Of a DNA stretch of 64,000 nucleotides, positions 59,515 to 64,000 are shown piece by piece. Positions within the stretch are counted from its first letter, which is position 1, and each line of letters opens with the position of its first letter. A program made the position numbers and the translations under genes. The notes beneath the pieces were generated by a model. That model saw only the letters and a program-made list of their open reading frames with translations. It was not told the DNA's origin and did no database searches. Source of the DNA: Methylocella sp. (GTDB lineage: Bacteria; Pseudomonadota; Alphaproteobacteria; Rhizobiales; Beijerinckiaceae); the NCBI GenBank assembly GCA_037200525.1, contig JBBCGG010000001.1:2646501-2710500 (forward strand), given 5' to 3'.

Positions 59515-59787
59515 CGGGTCTTTCGCTCAGCTTTGCAGCGCTGCGTCGCTTCTTTTGCGAGGCCTCGTCGGCGAACGCCGTGCAAGCAAATGCGACTCTT
59601 TTAAGGCTTTGTAAATCTTTGGGAATTACTCAATTCCTGAAACAATTCGTTGCAATTTGTTGGTTGTCCCACACGCTTATTTCATGGTTTCTCAGCTTGA
59701 GCACTTCTGTCCGCAGAGGCTGCTCGAGCATCCCGGTCCAGGCCGGCGCAGCGATCGCGCGAGGCTTGTAAGGGGGACCCTCGGGCA
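59515..59787. other. Gap between the acyl cassette and GT2 gene
   Basis: A 273-bp gap with an inverted repeat GGAATT-ACTC-AATTCC at 59622-59637 that may be an operator or short hairpin. A promoter for the glycosyltransferase may lie here; no gene called. Confidence 0.4.
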
Positions 59788-61215
59788 ATGTCTTCATGCG
59801 AACCTGCCGCCTTGTTTGGTCAAGCGAACCATAAAAGTTTGCGCCAAAGATCGCTGAAGCGGGCCGCGCGGATCGGAGAGCGAAATTCGCGGGGGCATTG
59901 CAACTTGGTTTTTTCCGATCTTTTGATATTGCTCAGCGAGACCAGTTTGGTCATTTCCGTATTCGGCCTTCTCTTTGTGGGCGGCGGATTTCTTATCCTC
60001 ATAGGCATCAACGTTTTCGAGCGGATCTCCGGCAAAACTCTTGGCAGGCCGCTGCGCCGCATGATTTTGACCGAGGCTGATTTGCCTCACGTTCTGGTGC
60101 AAATCCCGATTTTCAACGAAGCTGAAACGGTGGCCGGAGCTTTGCATTCGGTCGCCGCGCTCGATTGGCCGCAAGACCGCCTGCATATTCAGTTGCTCGA
60201 TGATAGTTCCGATGAGACCAGCGCCGTTGCGACGCGCGTCATCGGCGACCTTCATGCGCAAGGCTTCGATGTCCTTCATCTGTGCCGGGGCGATCGGTCC
60301 GGCTACAAGGCTGGCGCTCTAGCTGCGGGCTTGCTTCACTCCGATGCGCCTTATGTCGCCGTGCTCGACGTTGATTTCCGGCCGCCGTCGAATTGGCTGC
60401 GCAAAGTCATGCCAGCCCTGATCGCCGATCCGCGCGCCAGCTTCATCCAATCCCGCTGTGAGTTTTCCAACTACAAGACGAACTGGTTGACCCGCGCCCA
60501 GGGTTTGATGCTCGACGCCCATTATGCGTTGGAGCAGGCGACCCGTTTTCGCGCGGGCTGGCTGTTTCAATTCAACGGCACGGGCGGCGTCTGGCGCCGC
60601 GCCGCCATTGTCGCGGCGGGAGGATGGTCTTCCGATTCGCTGTGCGAGGACCTCGACCTCACCGTTCGCGCCGAAATCGCCGGATGGCATGGATTGTTTG
60701 CAATGGACCCGCCTGTGCCTGGTCTCGTTCCCGATCAGGTCAAGCATTGGCGCGTGCAGCAGCGGCGCTGGTCAAACGGTTTTGTGCAGGTGGCGCGCAA
60801 GCTGCTCAAGCAGGTCTGGACCGCCGATTGGTCCGTGCGGCGTAAAATCTCGGCAAGCTCCCTCATTCTCATACAAGCGTTTTATCCTTGCGCGGCAATT
60901 GCTTGCGTCTCGCTTTTTGCTTGTCTCCTTCTGCGCGGCGGCGACCCGGCGGCCTATATTCCGATCATCGATCTCGTTGCAATTGTGATTGCGATGGTTG
61001 CGGTCGGCATGACGTTGGCTCCTTACTTCATTCTGCGCCGCGGCTCCTTATCGCGTTATTTCGCGACCCTGGCCTCGCTGACGCCATTGATGATCTATGT
61101 CAGCGTCTCGAATGCGCCCTCGATCCTGAAAACAGTTTTCGGCGCCACCGAGACATGGAAGCGCACGCCGAAGACTAGCGCCATTGCGCCGACCGATTCG
61201 ATCAGCCGCTTCTAA
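59788..61215 (+). CDS. Membrane GT2 glycosyltransferase (CESA-like)
   Basis: A 475-residue processive-type family 2 transferase. After a first helix (LVISVFGLLFVGGGFLILIGI) comes the cytosolic catalytic region: VLVQIPIFNEAE, LLDDSSDETS with the first Asp pair, VLDVDFRPP as the DxD motif, and QQRRWSNGFVQ, a QxxRW motif. C-terminal helices at about 355-385 and 390-450 follow. The shape resembles cellulose synthase or ceramide glucosyltransferase types. It could add sugars to the lipid made by the upstream cassette or make a polymer; donor and acceptor unknown. ATG 59788 is not well supported by an SD; TTG near 59905 is possible. Confidence 0.87.
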   Translation: MSSCEPAALFGQANHKSLRQRSLKRAARIGERNSRGHCNLVFSDLLILLSETSLVISVFGLLFVGGGFLILIGINVFERISGKTLGRPLRRMILTEADLPHVLVQIPIFNEAETVAGALHSVAALDWPQDRLHIQLLDDSSDETSAVATRVIGDLHAQGFDVLHLCRGDRSGYKAGALAAGLLHSDAPYVAVLDVDFRPPSNWLRKVMPALIADPRASFIQSRCEFSNYKTNWLTRAQGLMLDAHYALEQATRFRAGWLFQFNGTGGVWRRAAIVAAGGWSSDSLCEDLDLTVRAEIAGWHGLFAMDPPVPGLVPDQVKHWRVQQRRWSNGFVQVARKLLKQVWTADWSVRRKISASSLILIQAFYPCAAIACVSLFACLLLRGGDPAAYIPIIDLVAIVIAMVAVGMTLAPYFILRRGSLSRYFATLASLTPLMIYVSVSNAPSILKTVFGATETWKRTPKTSAIAPTDSISRF

Positions 61216-61361
61216 AAATCCGGGCCGTGGCTGGCGCTCTGCGCAGGGACTGAACCCTTCGCTTAGAATTGGGGTCTAATCGGCCCATTCCTGACCTGGA
61301 GGTTTCACGCGAACTCATATAGAGCAGGAGTTTCGCGTGATTAGATCAGGAGCGGTTTTGG

Positions 61362-62000
61362 ATGCAGTTGGGCAGTATAATCCGCACGGCGAAAATATGT
61401 CTGGCTACTGGCGTGATCTTCGGGCTTAGCGGTCTCGCTGGCGGAGCCAACGCCGATTCAGGCGGTCTCTTCGACAATTTCAATCTCGGCGATTTCTTCA
61501 CGTATCACGGCGATAAGGATAAGGACAAGGATCCGGCGGCCCCCAAGGCTCGGCATTTGTTTTGTCCGGATATCCTCATTCTCGAAGGCACGGCGGCTTC
61601 GCAGGTCCATGCAGGCGCGCCGCCCACCACAATGAATTTGCGCTATCAATTTTCGCTTGGCGATGTTGTGCGCGAATGTTCGATCGAGGGCGAGCATCTC
61701 TCCATCAAAGTTGGGATCGCCGGCAGCGTGCTGCTTGGTCCGGCCGGGGCGCCAGCCAGCTTCAGTGTCCCGTTGCGCATCGCCATCGTCAACAAGACGA
61801 GTCATGAGCCGGTCGTAACCAAGCTCTACCATGCGGCCGCTACCATCGCGGCCGGGCAGGCCCAGGCCGCTTTCAGCGTCGTTTCCGAACCGCTGCTCGT
61901 CCCGTTCTTCCAGGATCGCTCGGACTATGATTACGACATCAAGGTCGGCATCGACGAAGCGGCCGAGGCTGAAAAGGCGGACAAAAAGCCAAAACACTGA
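61362..62000 (+). CDS. Exported hypothetical protein
   Basis: A 212-residue protein. Signal peptide ending near GGANADS, a charged Asp/Lys-rich short region (GDKDKDKDP), then a beta-rich domain: RHLFCPDILILEGTAASQVHAG, NLRYQFSLGDVVRECSIEG, IKVGIAGSVLLGPAGAP. The two Cys probably form a disulphide. The tail is Lys/Ala-rich. I know this type only as a conserved alphaproteobacterial exported protein with no assigned function. Single gene between the GT2 and the gcv operon. Confidence 0.7.
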   Translation: MQLGSIIRTAKICLATGVIFGLSGLAGGANADSGGLFDNFNLGDFFTYHGDKDKDKDPAAPKARHLFCPDILILEGTAASQVHAGAPPTTMNLRYQFSLGDVVRECSIEGEHLSIKVGIAGSVLLGPAGAPASFSVPLRIAIVNKTSHEPVVTKLYHAAATIAAGQAQAAFSVVSEPLLVPFFQDRSDYDYDIKVGIDEAAEAEKADKKPKH

Positions 62001-62043
62001 CGTAGGCGGGGCGCTGGTTGCGACAAATCAGCGCGCGATGCCA

Positions 62044-62072
62044 TTGACAAAAGAACTCGGCGCGCCAATAAT
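62044..62072 (+). promoter_or_regulatory. Sigma-70 promoter of the gcv operon
   Basis: TTGACA at 62044-62049 and AATAAT at 62067-62072 with a 17-base spacer, about 20 bp before the first riboswitch base. The -35 is perfect consensus, the -10 has one mismatch. A convincing match. Confidence 0.75.
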
Positions 62073-62092
62073 TTAGGCGTCAAACAAGATCC

Positions 62093-62305
62093 CAGCGGAA
62101 GAGTCCGCCTTGAGCCCTGCGCTCGAGTCGGCGCCGAAGGCGCAACCGCCCCGGAAACGCTCAGGCCCATGGACCGCTGGGAGATGACGCTCTGGAAAGC
62201 GATTTGCCGCGCCTTGCGGTAAATCCACCGACGGAGGCAGCTTCGCGCCGAAGCAAGGTTCGCGCGAGGGAACACTCTCAGGTCACCGGACAGAGGGGGC
62301 AAAGC
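62093..62305 (+). ncRNA. Tandem glycine riboswitch
   Basis: Two glycine aptamers lie in the gcvT leader. The first (about 62093-62200) has GCCGAAGGCGCAA, GGAAACGCTCAGG and GGACCGCTGGG-type blocks; the second (about 62229-62300) has GCCGAAGCAA, GGAACACTCTCAGG and GGACAGAGGGG. These are the conserved core motifs of the class. The pair senses glycine cooperatively in known examples and usually turns gcv on. A six-bp hairpin, GGGTGC/GCACCC (62327-62332, 62346-62351), lies just before the ribosome site and may be part of the expression platform. Confidence 0.9.
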
Positions 62306-62367
62306 GTTGCGTACGCAGCATTGGCTGGGTGCGCAGATCTTCTTTGCACCCGTCGACCGAGGATCCG

Positions 62368-63507
62368 ATGTCTGCCCATCAATCCGCCGCCGCGTCCGGT
62401 TTAGCGCATACGCCGCTCCACGATCTGCATATCTCCCTCGAGGCCCGCATGACGGCCTTCGCTGGCTATGACATGCCGGCGCACTACCCGCCCGGCGTCA
62501 TCCAGGAACATCTTCACACCCGCGTTCAAGCCGGGCTGTTCGACGTATCGCATATGGGGCAGGCGATTCTCTCCGGCTCGCACGCGGCGCAAAGCCTTGA
62601 AACGCTTGTCCCCGGCGATATCGAAACGCTCGCCGCAGGGCGAATGCGCTACACGCAGCTGCTCGATGCGGATGGCCATATCCTCGATGATTTGATTGTT
62701 ACGCGCCTTGATGACGAGGCAGGGCGGGAGCGTCTTTTCCTGGTCGTCAACGCCGCTGCGAGGACGGCGGATTTCGCTCTGATCGCCAAAGCTCTTCCCC
62801 ATCTTGCCCTTACAAGTCTCGACGACAGCGCCCTGCTCGCCTTGCAGGGGCCGAAGGCGGCGGCGGTCTTGCGGCGGCTCGTTCCCGGCGTCGAAAGCAT
62901 GTCCTTCATGACGTCGCGGCGCTTCGAGCGCCGCGGCTTATCCTTGCTGATATCGCGGTCCGGCTACACCGGCGAAGACGGGTTCGAGATTTCGCTGCCA
63001 GCCTCGGCGGCGACGGGTTTCGCCAAAGATCTGCTGGCTAACCCGGATGTGCGCCCAATAGGGCTCGGCGCCAGGGATTCGCTTCGACTTGAGGCCGGTC
63101 TCTGCCTTTACGGCCACGACATTGACGCGAGCGCCGATCCCGTCGAGGCGGGGCTGTCTTGGTCGATTTCCAGGCGCCGACGCGAACAAGGCGGATTCCC
63201 TGGCTTTGCGTCAATTGCGCGGGCTCTGGCTCATGGTCCCTCGCGCCGCCGCGTCGGGTTCCTGACGGAAGGCAAGATTCCGGCGCGCGAGGGAGCCGCG
63301 ATTCAAACGCCGGACGGGCGAGCCATTGGCCGCCTCACTTCGGGAGGTTTCGCGCCGAGTCTCGGGCGGCCGATCGGCATGGGCTATGTGGACGCCGCCT
63401 ATGCAAAAATTGGCGCGCCGGTCGAACTCATCGTGCGCGGAAAGCCGCTCGCGGCTAAAGTCGCAGCCATGCCTTTTATGGCGCATGCGTTTTATAGGGG
63501 AGCCTGA
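62368..63507 (+). CDS. gcvT: Glycine cleavage system T protein
   Basis: GcvT transfers the methylene of glycine to tetrahydrofolate. The 379-residue protein has GYDMPAHYPPGVIQEH, FDVSHMGQAIL, the ALLALQGPKAAAVL segment, SRSGYTGEDGFEISLP and LGARDSLRLEAGLCLYGHDID. ATG 62368 with GAGG upstream; residues before it, in frame to 62329, are not family-like. The last base overlaps the gcvH start. Controlled by the glycine riboswitch. Confidence 0.97.
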   Translation: MSAHQSAAASGLAHTPLHDLHISLEARMTAFAGYDMPAHYPPGVIQEHLHTRVQAGLFDVSHMGQAILSGSHAAQSLETLVPGDIETLAAGRMRYTQLLDADGHILDDLIVTRLDDEAGRERLFLVVNAAARTADFALIAKALPHLALTSLDDSALLALQGPKAAAVLRRLVPGVESMSFMTSRRFERRGLSLLISRSGYTGEDGFEISLPASAATGFAKDLLANPDVRPIGLGARDSLRLEAGLCLYGHDIDASADPVEAGLSWSISRRRREQGGFPGFASIARALAHGPSRRRVGFLTEGKIPAREGAAIQTPDGRAIGRLTSGGFAPSLGRPIGMGYVDAAYAKIGAPVELIVRGKPLAAKVAAMPFMAHAFYRGA

Positions 63508-63881
63508 TGCCGACGTTCTACACTAAAGATCACGAATATATCCGCGTCGAAGGGGATGCGGGCGTCGTCGGCATTAGCGATTACGCGCAGTCGGAACTTG
63601 GCGATATCGTTTTCGTGGAGCTCCCTTTGATCGGCAAGAGTTTGACCAAGGGAAGCGAGGCCGCCGTCGTCGAAAGCGTCAAGGCGGCGAGCGGCGTCAG
63701 CGCACCGGCCTCAGGCGAAGTTGTCGAGATCAACCGTGCGCTGGAGGATGCGCCCGCCCTCGTCAACGAAGATTCGAGCGGAAAGGGCTGGTTCTTCAAA
63801 ATCATGCTCTCGGACCCCGCCGAACTCGAGGCCCTGATGGACGAGGCGGCCTACCAAAACTACCTCAAATCCATCGACTGA
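63507..63881 (+). CDS. gcvH: Glycine cleavage system H protein
   Basis: The lipoyl carrier of glycine cleavage, 124 residues. The lipoylated Lys is Lys59 in VVESVKAAS; the DHEYIRVEGD, GISDYAQSELGDIVFVELP and NEDSSGKGWFFKI blocks are all usual. Starts on the last base of gcvT and is followed 46 bp later by the P protein gene. Confidence 0.98.
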   Translation: MPTFYTKDHEYIRVEGDAGVVGISDYAQSELGDIVFVELPLIGKSLTKGSEAAVVESVKAASGVSAPASGEVVEINRALEDAPALVNEDSSGKGWFFKIMLSDPAELEALMDEAAYQNYLKSID

Positions 63882-63927
63882 ACGCCCTCTCGATCAAACG
63901 CGCGACCACCCAAGAGATTGGAACTCC

Positions 63928-64000
63928 ATGCGCTATCTTCCTTTGACCCCTGATGATCGCATAGACATGCTGGCGCGCATCGGCGTTGCCGATATTGACG
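63928..64000 (+). CDS. gcvPA: Glycine dehydrogenase subunit 1, 5' end only
   Basis: Only the first 24 codons are in the window: MRYLPLTPDDRIDMLARIG. This opening is typical of the split P-protein subunit 1 rather than the long fused GcvP, so I call gcvPA. The operon order T-H-P supports it. The rest lies beyond the window end. Confidence 0.8.
   Translation, partial: MRYLPLTPDDRIDMLARIGVADID

Overview
The window reads as a chromosomal segment of a GC-rich alphaproteobacterium of the Rhizobiales (Hyphomicrobiales) type. The grounds are the cytochrome aa3 block (ctaC-ctaD-ctaB-coxF-ctaG-ctaE), the SURF1-thrC-M16 peptidase-GNAT run, thrB-rnhA-peroxiredoxin, a CpdR response regulator, two IalB-family proteins and a gcvT-gcvH-gcvPA operon behind a tandem glycine riboswitch. 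I lean towards a Beijerinckiaceae/Methylocystaceae-like bacterium, but nothing here fixes the genus. I saw no tRNA, rRNA, CRISPR array, transposase or integrase.

Layout. 1-5.5 kb: the 3' part of pyrG, an aldo/keto reductase, queF, a lytic transglycosylase and eno. 5.6-9.6 kb: small exported proteins, an MFS transporter and a DUF502 gene split by a frameshift. 9.7-21 kb: thrB-rnhA, a peroxiredoxin, a DsbD-N-like protein, YqgE, a large membrane GGDEF/EAL protein, then GNAT, M16 peptidase, thrC and SURF1 on the minus strand. 21.4-38.7 kb: a hybrid NRPS/PKS island. 38.8-44.6 kb: cytochrome c oxidase genes on the minus strand. 45-55 kb: IalB, N-formylglutamate amidohydrolase, CpdR, a lytic transglycosylase, the LemA/TPM operon, a DUF1223 protein, a second IalB and acsA. 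55.4-61.2 kb: an L,D-transpeptidase, then an ACP/ketosynthase/two MaoC/SDR cassette followed by a GT2 glycosyltransferase. 61.3-64 kb: an exported hypothetical and the glycine-cleavage operon, cut by the window end.

The most interesting part is the island at 21.4-38.7 kb. It lies between ctaE and SURF1, genes normally close together in this lineage. Three translationally coupled synthase genes encode A-T, then KS-AT-ACP-aminotransferase-C-A-T, then C-(A-domain remnant)-T-TE. Specificity residues read as valine for the first A domain and glycine for the second, and the AT looks malonyl-specific. With no reductive domains, the simplest reading is valine extended by one malonate, transamination of the beta-ketone to a vicinal diamine, then glycine and a further unit. 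The terminal TE has Cys instead of Ser as nucleophile, and its module has lost the A-domain core. The same strand continues with a membrane-anchored PAF-acetylhydrolase-like hydrolase and a RuBisCO-like protein with altered active-site residues. A JmjC-type oxygenase converges on it 4 bp away, followed by a cupin. I recognise no described pathway with this combination; novelty was not tested by search.

A second cassette worth attention is 56.3-61.2 kb: a dedicated ACP with an odd Lys-Ser-Ile motif, a FabF/NodE-like ketosynthase, two MaoC-fold proteins and an SDR in one tight operon, with a membrane GT2 downstream. It looks like a specialised acyl-chain or glycolipid pathway.
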